Assembly: GCA_040386355.1 (NCBI GenBank)
Contig: JAZKFP010000023.1
Coordinates: 1-5,781 of the forward strand
Source: JAZKFP01 sp040386355
Lineage (GTDB): Bacteria; Pseudomonadota; Gammaproteobacteria; Pseudomonadales; UBA6940
Length of the DNA stretch: 5,781 bases
Direction of reading: 5' to 3'
Shown here: piece by piece, positions 1-5,167 of the stretch
Layout: each line of letters begins with the position of its first letter
Position numbering within the stretch: position 1 is the first letter of the stretch
Notes under the pieces: model-generated
What the model was told of the DNA's origin: nothing
Databases searched by the model: none
What the model saw: the letters and a program-made list of their open reading frames with translations, nothing else
Program-made: the position numbers and the translations under genes

Positions 1-90
1 CCACTCTTTTAATTGGACGTTTAGATTTTCAACTGTACTACCGTAAGCTGCTTTTAAATCAGCGAAAGATCGGACTGATAAAATTTTCAT
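1..90 (-). CDS. Unidentified protein, N-terminal 30 codons only (runs off the left edge)
   Basis: An open minus-strand frame starts with ATG at 90-88 and stays open to the window edge. The visible N-terminus begins MKILSVRSFADLKAAYG and continues with a polar stretch ending KEW. It is preceded by a GGGAGG ribosome binding site (complement of 95-100) four bases upstream of the ATG, one of the clearest in the window, which supports a real gene start. There is no obvious signal peptide or membrane segment in the visible part; it looks like a soluble, probably helical N-terminus. It lies 79 bp downstream of suhB on the same strand. A TATACT -10-like hexamer (complement of 159-164) lies in that gap without a convincing -35, and I see no strong terminator, so read-through from suhB is possible. 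I do not recognise the family and assign no function. Confidence 0.6.
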   Translation of the reverse strand, partial: MKILSVRSFADLKAAYGSTVENLNVQLKEW

Positions 91-169
91 AACGCCTCCC
101 TTTTACGCCTCTACCTTAATTTTGCTTGTTGCTAAGTTTCATAAGATTATTGACTAGCAGTATAGGTAG

Positions 170-979
170 CTACTCTAATTGCGCTTGTAACTTGGGACGA
201 ATATGTTGCAATAAAAGTTTAAGAATTTTATTGTTTCCGCAGACCACATTGCCGCTTTCGAAAAAGTTATCACCACCTAACGGATCAACAACCATTCCGC
301 CTGCTTCGCGAATTAATAAAATTCCCGCCGCCATATCCCAAGATTTCAATCCAAATTCCCAAAATCCATCGAGTCGACCTGCCGCGACATAAGCTAAATC
401 TAGCGCCGCTGCACCAGGACGACGAATACCCGCGCTTGCACCAGCAAGATCTTTTAAAATTGCCCAATAGGCTTCAGCCATATCTTGCTGATCTGGACGA
501 AATGGCATTCCAGTTCCCAGTAAAGAACCTTCCAGTTGATATTGTTTGCTAACTCGTAAACGTCGGCCATTCATTTGAGCGCCACGGCCCCGACTTGCAG
601 TAAATTCTTCATTGCGAATTGGATCAAGAATAATTGCCTGGTCCAATTGGCCTTTATGTTTTAATGCAATCGAAATTGCAAATTGTGGAAAGCCGTGCAG
701 AAAATTGGTAGTGCCATCAAGCGGATCAATTATCCATTGATAATCACTGTTCTCATCCCCAGAAATTCCACTTTCTTCCGCAATATAATGATGTTTTGGA
801 TATTTATCTTTTAGTACTTCTAATACCAAAGCTTCCGCTTGGCGATCGACTTGACTGACATAATCATTCAAGCCTTTGCTTTCAATTTGAACTCGATCGA
901 GATCTTCAAAGGCTCGACTAATGTACTTACCGGCGTGACGAGCAGCGCGGATGGCGATGTTAAGCATCGGATGCGACAT
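170..979 (-). CDS. suhB: SuhB, inositol-1-monophosphatase family protein
   Basis: The 269-residue product aligns over its whole length with E. coli SuhB (267 aa), starting with the shared HPMLNIA N-terminus. The family's metal and substrate signatures are present: EES at 68-70, DPLDGTTNF at 85-93 and WDMAAG at 214-219, so the Mg2+-binding acidic residues E69, D85, D88 and D215 are intact and the enzyme should be catalytically competent on inositol monophosphates. In E. coli, SuhB also works as an rRNA transcription antitermination factor with the Nus proteins; that role is family knowledge and cannot be read from this sequence. The start ATG (979-977) has an AGAGG ribosome binding site six bases upstream (complement of 986-990). 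The gene diverges from trmJ across 76 bp in which no promoter matches consensus well on either strand. The suhB/trmJ arrangement next to isc genes is conserved in gammaproteobacteria. Confidence 0.97.
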   Translation of the reverse strand: MSHPMLNIAIRAARHAGKYISRAFEDLDRVQIESKGLNDYVSQVDRQAEALVLEVLKDKYPKHHYIAEESGISGDENSDYQWIIDPLDGTTNFLHGFPQFAISIALKHKGQLDQAIILDPIRNEEFTASRGRGAQMNGRRLRVSKQYQLEGSLLGTGMPFRPDQQDMAEAYWAILKDLAGASAGIRRPGAAALDLAYVAAGRLDGFWEFGLKSWDMAAGILLIREAGGMVVDPLGGDNFFESGNVVCGNNKILKLLLQHIRPKLQAQLE

Positions 980-1043
980 GAAAAGCCTCTTGATTGTCTG
1001 GCGCGCGTGAGTTGGAATGCCGGTCTTGAATCACGGCCCGCAG

Positions 1044-1048
1044 AAGGA
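1044..1048 (+). promoter_or_regulatory. Ribosome binding site that fixes the trmJ start
   Basis: AAGGA lies seven bases before the ATG at 1056. The frame is open from an earlier ATG at 1017, but that codon has no such site and the added residues have no counterpart in E. coli TrmJ, whose protein begins at the equivalent of 1056. Confidence 0.85.
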
Positions 1049-1055
1049 TAATGAA

Positions 1056-2108
1056 ATGCTCGACAGAATACGAGTCGTCTTAGTAGAAACAACACATCCA
1101 GCAAACATTGGATCTGCCGCAAGAGCCATGAAAACCATGGGTTTGACGGATTTAGTTTTGGTGCGACCTAAAGAATTTCCAAGTGCTCGCGCAACATGGC
1201 TTGCGTCTGGAGCCAATGATCTTTTGGAAAACGCTACAATTGTTGATAATTTTGAAGATGCTATTGCAGATTGCAATTGGGTTGTAGGAACCAGTGCGCG
1301 TATGCGGCGTTTACCTTGGCCGTTATTGCAAGTGCGAGACGCAGCTGAATGGGTTATGCAGCGTTTAATGAGTAATTCTCCAGAATTTAAATCAAAAACT
1401 AATAATCTTAAATTGCCTACAGATTCTAAAAAATCTAGCAATGAGCCTGGTAGAATTGCCGTTTTGTTTGGACAGGAAGCACGCGGTTTAACCAATGAAC
1501 AATTGCGTTCTTGTCAGCTGCATTTGTGTATTCCTGGAAATGAAGAATACGCAGTATTGAATATTGCTTCAGCGGTTCAAGTCGTTGCTTATGAATTACG
1601 AATGGCATGGCTTGGTTATCAGTCAGACTTTCTCACTGCTGACAATGTAGAAAATCAAAACGTAGACTCTTTGCAAGCCAAGGAAAATATTAATCACACT
1701 GCGAATCGTAAATGCCCAACAACCAGTGCTTTTCTCGAAGAAGCTGAAACAATCTTAGCGGCTGATGGCGGATTTGAGCGCACTTCCTCAGAGTTAAGAC
1801 GGATGCCAGTATATTGGGTAGATTGGGATGAGCCTTTATCGACCTATGTTGAACGTGAAAATTTTTATCAACATTTTGTGCGAGTTTTAGCGCGTTTAGG
1901 TTTTGTTGACCCTGCCAATCCACGTCAAGTCATGACTCGAGTACATCGATTTTTTCAGCGCGCGTGTCCAGATCGAGTTGAATTAAATGTAATGCGCGGC
2001 ATTCTGACAGAACTTGAATTATGGCTTGAAGCAGTGCCAGATAGGGGCTCTTTACGCACGAAAACTAAAGAGTCCAATTCTGTTCCAGATAAAACCAAGA
2101 ATAGTTGA
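1056..2108 (+). CDS. trmJ: TrmJ, tRNA (cytidine/uridine-32-2'-O)-methyltransferase, long form
   Basis: This SPOUT-class SAM-dependent methyltransferase 2'-O-methylates position 32 in the tRNA anticodon loop. The N-terminus (RIRVVLVETTHPANIGSAAR, residues 4-23) contains the conserved N17 and catalytic-region R23. The knot and cofactor-binding segments are visible as VLFGQEARGLTNEQL (136-150) and VLNIASAVQVVAYE (167-180). The C-terminal helical tRNA-contact domain follows at about 258-327 (FYQHF, QVMTRVHRFFQRACP, ELNVMRGIL). At 350 residues it is far longer than E. coli TrmJ (246 aa): there is a Ser/Lys/Asn-rich insert of roughly 25 residues near 104-132, a linker near 188-245 roughly 55 residues longer, and a Lys/Ser/Thr-rich tail after 330. 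The catalytic core appears intact. The last two codons and the stop overlap the IscR operator of the next gene, and I see no terminator between trmJ and iscR, so trmJ transcripts may continue into the isc operon. Confidence 0.94.
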   Translation: MLDRIRVVLVETTHPANIGSAARAMKTMGLTDLVLVRPKEFPSARATWLASGANDLLENATIVDNFEDAIADCNWVVGTSARMRRLPWPLLQVRDAAEWVMQRLMSNSPEFKSKTNNLKLPTDSKKSSNEPGRIAVLFGQEARGLTNEQLRSCQLHLCIPGNEEYAVLNIASAVQVVAYELRMAWLGYQSDFLTADNVENQNVDSLQAKENINHTANRKCPTTSAFLEEAETILAADGGFERTSSELRRMPVYWVDWDEPLSTYVERENFYQHFVRVLARLGFVDPANPRQVMTRVHRFFQRACPDRVELNVMRGILTELELWLEAVPDRGSLRTKTKESNSVPDKTKNS

Positions 2109-2125
2109 CTAAAACACTCAGGAAT
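2101..2125 (+). promoter_or_regulatory. Type 1 IscR operator of the isc operon
   Basis: The 25 bp beginning ATAGTTGACTAAAA and ending CACTCAGGAAT match the type 1 IscR consensus as I remember it (ATASYYGACT, R, WWW, YAGTCRRSTAT) at all but two positions, and closely resemble one of the two sites in the E. coli iscR promoter (which also begins ATAGTTGAC and ends CTCGGGAAT). Type 1 sites are bound only by cluster-loaded IscR. The site covers the -35 hexamer TTGACT (2105-2110) and most of the spacer, so binding should block RNA polymerase and give negative autoregulation. It also overlaps the trmJ stop codon (2106-2108). I see no second tandem site of the kind E. coli has. Confidence 0.9.
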
Positions 2126-2135
2126 CGCGTATAAT
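2105..2135 (+). promoter_or_regulatory. Sigma70-type promoter of iscR and the isc operon
   Basis: The -35 TTGACT (2105-2110) matches consensus in five of six bases and the -10 TATAAT (2130-2135) is perfect, separated by 19 bp, slightly longer than ideal. Transcription would be expected to start near 2142, giving a leader of about 55 nt. The overlap with the IscR operator fits a promoter held down when clusters are plentiful and released under iron limitation or oxidative stress. The long spacer may keep basal strength moderate despite good hexamers; that is inference. Confidence 0.85.
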
Positions 2136-2161
2136 TTCTAAACAGCAAGCTATATGCAAAC

Positions 2162-2175
2162 ATTAGATTTCTAAT
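2162..2175. repeat. Short perfect dyad in the iscR leader
   Basis: ATTAGA and TCTAAT form six-base inverted arms around TT, about 23 bp before the iscR start. It lies in the predicted 5' untranslated leader. It is AT-rich and short, so it could be chance, a weak hairpin or a protein site; it does not match either IscR site type. Confidence 0.3.
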
Positions 2176-2197
2176 CAATTGAATCTCAAATTAATTT

Positions 2198-2683
2198 ATG
2201 AAAATAACCACTAAAGGTCGATACGCGGTCACCGCTATGGTGGATATTGCGATAAATGCATCGGACATTCCTGTTTCGATTGCAGATATTGCACAGCGTC
2301 ATCACATTTCGGTGTCGTATTTAGAGCAACTCTTAGCGAAATTACGTCGCCAAGAATTAGTGGAAAGCAGTCGAGGTCCGGGTGGTGGATATGTGTTGGG
2401 CATTAAAGGGCTGAACATTACTATTGCTCAAATTATTGATGCGGTTGACGAAACAGTTGATGCAACCGCCTGTCATGGCAGTAGTAATTGCAATAATGGT
2501 GGCCCTTGTTTAACGCATGATTTATGGTCGGATTTAAGTGATCAAGTTCGGTATTTTTTATCTGGTATTACAATTGGTCAATTAGTACAGAAAGACGCTG
2601 CAAAAATCACTATTAAAAATAATTCTATACCGGTTGTATTGCACGAAATATCGAAATTAAATATTTCGGTTAAACAAATTTAA
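2198..2683 (+). CDS. iscR: IscR, Rrf2-family [2Fe-2S] transcription regulator of Fe-S biogenesis
   Basis: The 161-residue protein is collinear with E. coli IscR (162 aa). The winged-helix DNA-binding domain occupies roughly residues 1-70 (KGRYAVTAM; recognition region ISVSYLEQLLAKLRR at 37-51; wing SSRGPGGGYVLG at 57-68). The cluster ligands are exactly conserved: C92, C98, C104 and H107, within VDATACHG...CNNGGPCLTH. Three Cys and one His is the IscR type of ligation, which separates it from other Rrf2 proteins such as NsrR. It should repress its own operon through the operator at 2101-2125 when it holds a cluster. The C-terminal tail after about 130 is divergent, as usual in this family. 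Oddly, the ATG has no purine-rich ribosome binding site; the upstream bases are AT-rich (TCAAATTAATTT). The start is nevertheless secure because the MKIT(T)KGRYAVTAM N-terminus matches the family. Confidence 0.97.
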   Translation: MKITTKGRYAVTAMVDIAINASDIPVSIADIAQRHHISVSYLEQLLAKLRRQELVESSRGPGGGYVLGIKGLNITIAQIIDAVDETVDATACHGSSNCNNGGPCLTHDLWSDLSDQVRYFLSGITIGQLVQKDAAKITIKNNSIPVVLHEISKLNISVKQI

Positions 2684-2793
2684 AGTTGCGTAAAACAAAT
2701 TCAAAATGTGTTGAATAAAATATCAATTGAAAAAACGATCAAAGAATTAATTCGTAAAATATATTCTTCAGAGCATCGGGAAGTTAAAAAATT

Positions 2794-4008
2794 ATGAATC
2801 GTCCAATTTATTTAGATTACGCTGCGACTACTCCGGTTGATGAACGAGTAGCGCAAACCATGATGCAATGTTTAACTCGTGACGGAATTTTTGGAAACGC
2901 TGCTTCACGTTCGCATTTTTTTGGTTGGAAAGCAGAAGAAGCAATTGAACACGCACGTCGTCAAGTTGCAGAAGCAATTCATGCTGACCCAAGAGAAATC
3001 GTTTGGACTTCTGGAGCAACTGAATCGGATAATTTAGCAATTAAAGGTGTTGCCGAATTCTACCAAAAAAAAGGTAAACACATTATTACGTCAAAGATTG
3101 AACATAAAGCAGTGTTAGATACTTGCCGTCAATTAGAGCGCGAAGGTTTTGAAATAACGTATTTAACTCCCAATGCAGAAGGATTGATTACGCCGAATGC
3201 AGTACAAGAAGCGTTGCGTCCAGACACAATTTTAGTGTCGTTAATGCATATTAACAATGAATTGGGAACAATTACTGATATCGCAGCCATCGGCGCAATT
3301 ACGCGCGAACGCGGTATTTTATTTCATGTCGATGCAGCGCAAAGCGTAGGCAAAATTGAAGTCAATATGGAAACTACGCCGGTTGATTTATTATCGCTTT
3401 CTGCGCATAAGTTTTACGGTCCAAAAGGTGTAGGTGCTTTATATGTTCGACGTAAACCACGTGCACGTTTATCCGCTCAAATGCATGGCGGTGGACATGA
3501 GCGTGGTATGCGCTCAGGTACGTTAGCGACACATCAAATCGTTGGTATGGGCGAAGCAGCAGAACTAGCTGCAACTGAATGGAAAGCAGAATTTCAACGC
3601 ATTTCAGAATTACGCCAATATTTTTGGGATCAAGTGTGTGACATGGAAAAAGTTATTTTAAATGGCTCGATGGACCATCATGTACCTGGAATTTTAAATA
3701 TCAGTTTTGCGTACGTGGAAGGTGAATCACTTATGATGGCGCTGAAAGATTTAGCGGTTTCATCTGGCTCTGCTTGTACATCCGCCAGTCTTGAGCCGTC
3801 GTATGTATTGCGTGCGTTAGGTTTAGACGATGAAATGGCGCATAGCTCAATTCGATTTTCTTTCGGTCGTTTTACCACAAAAGAAGAAGTTGAAATTGCA
3901 GCGCAACGTGTACGACATGCGGTTGAAAAATTACGTGCATTATCGCCACTGTGGGATATGTACAAAGACGGTATTGATTTAAAGACCGTCCAATGGGCAG
4001 CGCATTAA
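2794..4008 (+). CDS. iscS: IscS, cysteine desulfurase (PLP-dependent)
   Basis: IscS converts L-cysteine to alanine and holds the released sulfur as a cysteine persulfide, which it passes to IscU for cluster assembly and, in E. coli, also to TusA, ThiI and other thiolation pathways. The product is 404 residues, the same length as E. coli IscS, and aligns without visible gaps. Key residues are in the expected places: TSGATESDN (72-80, PLP phosphate contacts), H104 (stacks on PLP), D180 and Q183, the PLP lysine K206 in SAHKFYGPKG, and the catalytic cysteine C328 in SSGSACTSASLEPSYVLRAL (324-343). The C-terminal LSPLWDMYKDG motif (383-393) belongs to the region that docks IscU in E. coli. This is the long group I (IscS-type) catalytic loop, not SufS. 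The ribosome binding site GGGAAG (2778-2783) lies ten bases before ATG. The gene is 110 bp after iscR, and I see no terminator there. Confidence 0.98.
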   Translation: MNRPIYLDYAATTPVDERVAQTMMQCLTRDGIFGNAASRSHFFGWKAEEAIEHARRQVAEAIHADPREIVWTSGATESDNLAIKGVAEFYQKKGKHIITSKIEHKAVLDTCRQLEREGFEITYLTPNAEGLITPNAVQEALRPDTILVSLMHINNELGTITDIAAIGAITRERGILFHVDAAQSVGKIEVNMETTPVDLLSLSAHKFYGPKGVGALYVRRKPRARLSAQMHGGGHERGMRSGTLATHQIVGMGEAAELAATEWKAEFQRISELRQYFWDQVCDMEKVILNGSMDHHVPGILNISFAYVEGESLMMALKDLAVSSGSACTSASLEPSYVLRALGLDDEMAHSSIRFSFGRFTTKEEVEIAAQRVRHAVEKLRALSPLWDMYKDGIDLKTVQWAAH

Positions 4009-4069
4009 TTAAGTTATTTAAAAATAAATCATTAATAATTTTCACCTTAAGAAATAAATATTTTTGTTC

Positions 4070-4150
4070 AAAGGCAAGGCAAAAGATGAACGGAAAAGCG
4101 CAGTTTACTTAAAGTAAATGGGCATTTGAGTACATTTTTAACGCAGTATG
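4070..4150. repeat. Candidate dispersed repeat element in the iscS-iscU gap
   Basis: The iscS-iscU gap is 183 bp (4009-4191). Its first 60 bases are plain AT-rich sequence. From about 4070 the composition changes: a tandem AAGGCAAGGC (4071-4080), then CGCAG (4099-4103), then a perfect dyad TTTACTT/A/AAGTAAA (4104-4118), then ATGGGCATTT and a second CGCAG (4142-4146). The pattern of CGCAGTTTACT, AGTAAATGRGCATTT and AACGCAG resembles intergenic repeats I remember from several gammaproteobacterial genomes, but I cannot confirm copy number here. Boundaries are approximate and no target-site duplication is evident. In mRNA the dyad would form only a short, weak hairpin without a U-run, so it is not a terminator. 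iscU follows 41 bp after the approximate end. Confidence 0.5.
4104..4118. repeat. Perfect 7+1+7 dyad upstream of iscU
   Basis: TTTACTT and AAGTAAA are exact reverse complements around a single A. It forms the centre of the candidate repeat element between iscS and iscU. It does not resemble a type 1 or type 2 IscR site. Confidence 0.75.
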
Positions 4151-4178
4151 TGAATAAAATATTATTTCCATTTAATAA

Positions 4179-4183
4179 AAGGA
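4179..4183 (+). promoter_or_regulatory. Ribosome binding site that fixes the iscU start
   Basis: AAGGA lies eight bases before the ATG at 4192. The frame is open back to a TTG at 4126, but translation from there would add 22 residues absent from IscU homologues and encoded by the repeat-like DNA, so 4192 is the start. Confidence 0.88.
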
Positions 4184-4191
4184 ATATTGTC

Positions 4192-4599
4192 ATGGCTTAC
4201 AGTACCCAAGTCATCGATCATTACGAAAACCCAAGAAACGTTGGATCTTTCGATCAAAATGATGAACAAATTGGAACCGGTATGGTTGGCGCGCCAGCAT
4301 GTGGCGACGTTATGAAATTGCAAATTAAAGTATCTAAAGATGGAATTATTGAAGACGCGCGTTTTAAAACGTACGGCTGTGGATCTGCGATTGCTTCAAG
4401 TTCATTAGTAACCGAATGGTTAAAAGGTAAATCGTTAGATGAAGCAATCACAATTAAAAATTCTCACATCGCTCAAGAATTAGCATTGCCCCCAGTGAAA
4501 ATTCACTGCTCAGTATTAGCAGAAGATGCAATTAAAGCAGCAGTAAGTAATTTTCAAGAGAAACATGCAAAATTAAATAATGCAGTTGATGCGATTTAA
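4192..4599 (+). CDS. iscU: IscU, Fe-S cluster assembly scaffold
   Basis: IscU is the scaffold on which [2Fe-2S] and then [4Fe-4S] clusters are built from IscS-derived sulfur; HscB and HscA then release the cluster to acceptors. The product is 135 residues and near-identical to E. coli IscU (128 aa) over its core, starting MAYSTQVIDHYENPRNVGSF. The cluster ligands are conserved: C37 with D39 in GAPACGDVMK, C63 in KTYGCGSAIASSS, and H105-C106. The HscA recognition motif LPPVK is at 99-103. The only notable difference is a slightly longer C-terminal tail after the conserved EDAIKAA segment. iscA follows after 15 bp, so these two are surely co-transcribed, whereas the 183-bp gap in front of iscU is unusually large for this operon. 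Confidence 0.98.
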   Translation: MAYSTQVIDHYENPRNVGSFDQNDEQIGTGMVGAPACGDVMKLQIKVSKDGIIEDARFKTYGCGSAIASSSLVTEWLKGKSLDEAITIKNSHIAQELALPPVKIHCSVLAEDAIKAAVSNFQEKHAKLNNAVDAI

Positions 4600-4614
4600 T
4601 ATTCCGGAGTAAAC

Positions 4615-4938
4615 GTGGCAATTTCTTTATCAGCCGAAGCTGCAAAGCATGTAAAACAACAATTGCTTGAACGTGGACAGGGTTTAGGTATTCGAGTAGC
4701 GGTTAAAACAACCGGCTGCTCTGGCCTGGCGTATGTTTTAGAATACGCCGATGACTATTCAGAAGACGACCAAGTGTTTAACAGCAATGATGTGAATATT
4801 ATTGTTGATCCAAAAAGTTTAGTGTATGTCGATGGCACCCAAATGGATTTTATTCGTGAAGGTTTGAATGAAGGTTTTCGATTCACGAATCCGAATATGA
4901 AAGGTGAGTGCGGCTGTGGAGAGAGTTTTACAGTCTAA
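4615..4938 (+). CDS. iscA: IscA, A-type Fe-S carrier protein
   Basis: This 107-residue protein has the same length as E. coli IscA and aligns throughout. The three conserved A-type cysteines are C35 (TTGCSGLAYVLE), C99 and C101 (GECGCGESF at 97-105), which bind iron or a [2Fe-2S]/[4Fe-4S] cluster in a dimer for delivery to target apoproteins. The DGTQMDFIREGLNEGFRFTNPN segment (73-94) is the usual family core. ErpA and SufA share the fold; the position directly after iscU and the close match to IscA favour IscA. The start is a GTG, placed five bases after a GGAG ribosome binding site (4606-4609), in agreement with the family N-terminus (M-[SA]-I-[TS]-L-S). A perfect TTGACA lies 25 bp after the stop, without a good -10. 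Confidence 0.97.
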   Translation: MAISLSAEAAKHVKQQLLERGQGLGIRVAVKTTGCSGLAYVLEYADDYSEDDQVFNSNDVNIIVDPKSLVYVDGTQMDFIREGLNEGFRFTNPNMKGECGCGESFTV

Positions 4939-5167
4939 TTGCCAAATGCATAGCTGCCTACTTTGACATTGTTCTTAAAAAATTCAATTGAATGGCGTCA
5001 TTCCCGCGAAGGCGGGAATCCAGGTGAGATAAACTTGATAAGAGCCCATTAACTGGATTCCCGCCTTCGCGGGAATGACGCAGGATGTTGTATTGTTTTA
5101 ACTCGTAAGCGCTATTTTCAATATATCTAATGCTTTATTATTTCGAATAACATCCCGCTGGTTTTCT
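4939..5167. other. Long iscA-hscB intergenic region
   Basis: This 229-bp gap is long for the isc operon. In order it holds an isolated perfect -35-like TTGACA (4963-4968) with only weak -10 candidates 17-19 bp later, a 12-bp palindrome ATTCAATTGAAT (4982-4993), the large inverted repeat at 4995-5081, and about 85 bp of AT-rich sequence before hscB. That last part includes TATTAT (5136-5141), a possible but unsupported -10. I find no open frame with a ribosome binding site, no RNA gene and no convincing terminator. Whether hscB is served by read-through from iscA or by its own promoter cannot be decided from the sequence. Confidence 0.7.
4995..5081. repeat. Perfect 29-bp inverted repeat with 29-nt spacer (REP/MITE-like)
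   Basis: The left arm (4995-5023) and the right arm (5053-5081) are exact reverse complements over 29 bases, separated by 5024-5052. The outer ends are GCGTCA and TGACGC. Each arm is itself a hairpin: ATTCCCGC / GAAG / GCGGGAAT on the left (5000-5019) and ATTCCCGC / CTTC / GCGGGAAT on the right (5057-5076). The arms are clearly richer in GC than the surrounding DNA. Dispersed units built on CATTCCCGC...GCGGGAAT are common in several proteobacteria as REP-like or MITE-like repeats, so this is most likely two such units in head-to-head arrangement. I see no flanking target duplication and no internal gene. No T-run follows either arm, so it is not a canonical terminator, but the transcript would form a very stable stem-loop between iscA and hscB. 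Confidence 0.93.

Noticed and set aside
126..392. Plus-strand open frame over the suhB 3' end
   Set aside because: It overlaps suhB antisense, has low-complexity Ser/Pro/Asn composition, and has no ribosome binding site or family resemblance.
1017..1055. Upstream ATG at 1017 as the trmJ start
   Set aside because: It adds 13 residues without family support and has no ribosome binding site; AAGGA at 1044-1048 points to the ATG at 1056, where the E. coli protein also begins.
1031..1495. Minus-strand 154-codon frame inside trmJ
   Set aside because: It is the antisense of a conserved coding region with no start signal of its own. The same applies to the minus-strand frames inside iscS and iscU.
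2649..2672. AT-rich hairpin CGAAAT/ATTTCG at the end of iscR as a terminator
   Set aside because: The stem is six AT-rich pairs inside the coding region with no T-run after it; it would not stop transcription into iscS.
2711..2760. Internal promoter in front of iscS
   Set aside because: TTGAAT and TTGAAA hexamers occur, but the nearest TAAAAT is 22 bp or more away, so no pair has acceptable spacing in this AT-rich gap.
4104..4118. IscR type 2 site or operator for iscU
   Set aside because: The dyad lacks the CC/GG positions and overall spacing of the type 2 motif and looks like the core of a dispersed repeat.
4126..4191. TTG at 4126 as the iscU start
   Set aside because: The extra 22 residues are encoded by repeat-like DNA and are absent from IscU; the ATG at 4192 has AAGGA at good spacing and gives the exact MAYS N-terminus.
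4995..5081. Rho-independent terminator after iscA
   Set aside because: The stem is long and GC-rich but neither orientation is followed by a T-run, and the 29-nt loop with nested hairpins fits a REP/MITE-like unit better.
4995..5081. CRISPR array
   Set aside because: There are only two copies, in inverted rather than direct orientation, with a single spacer-sized gap, no further units and no cas genes.
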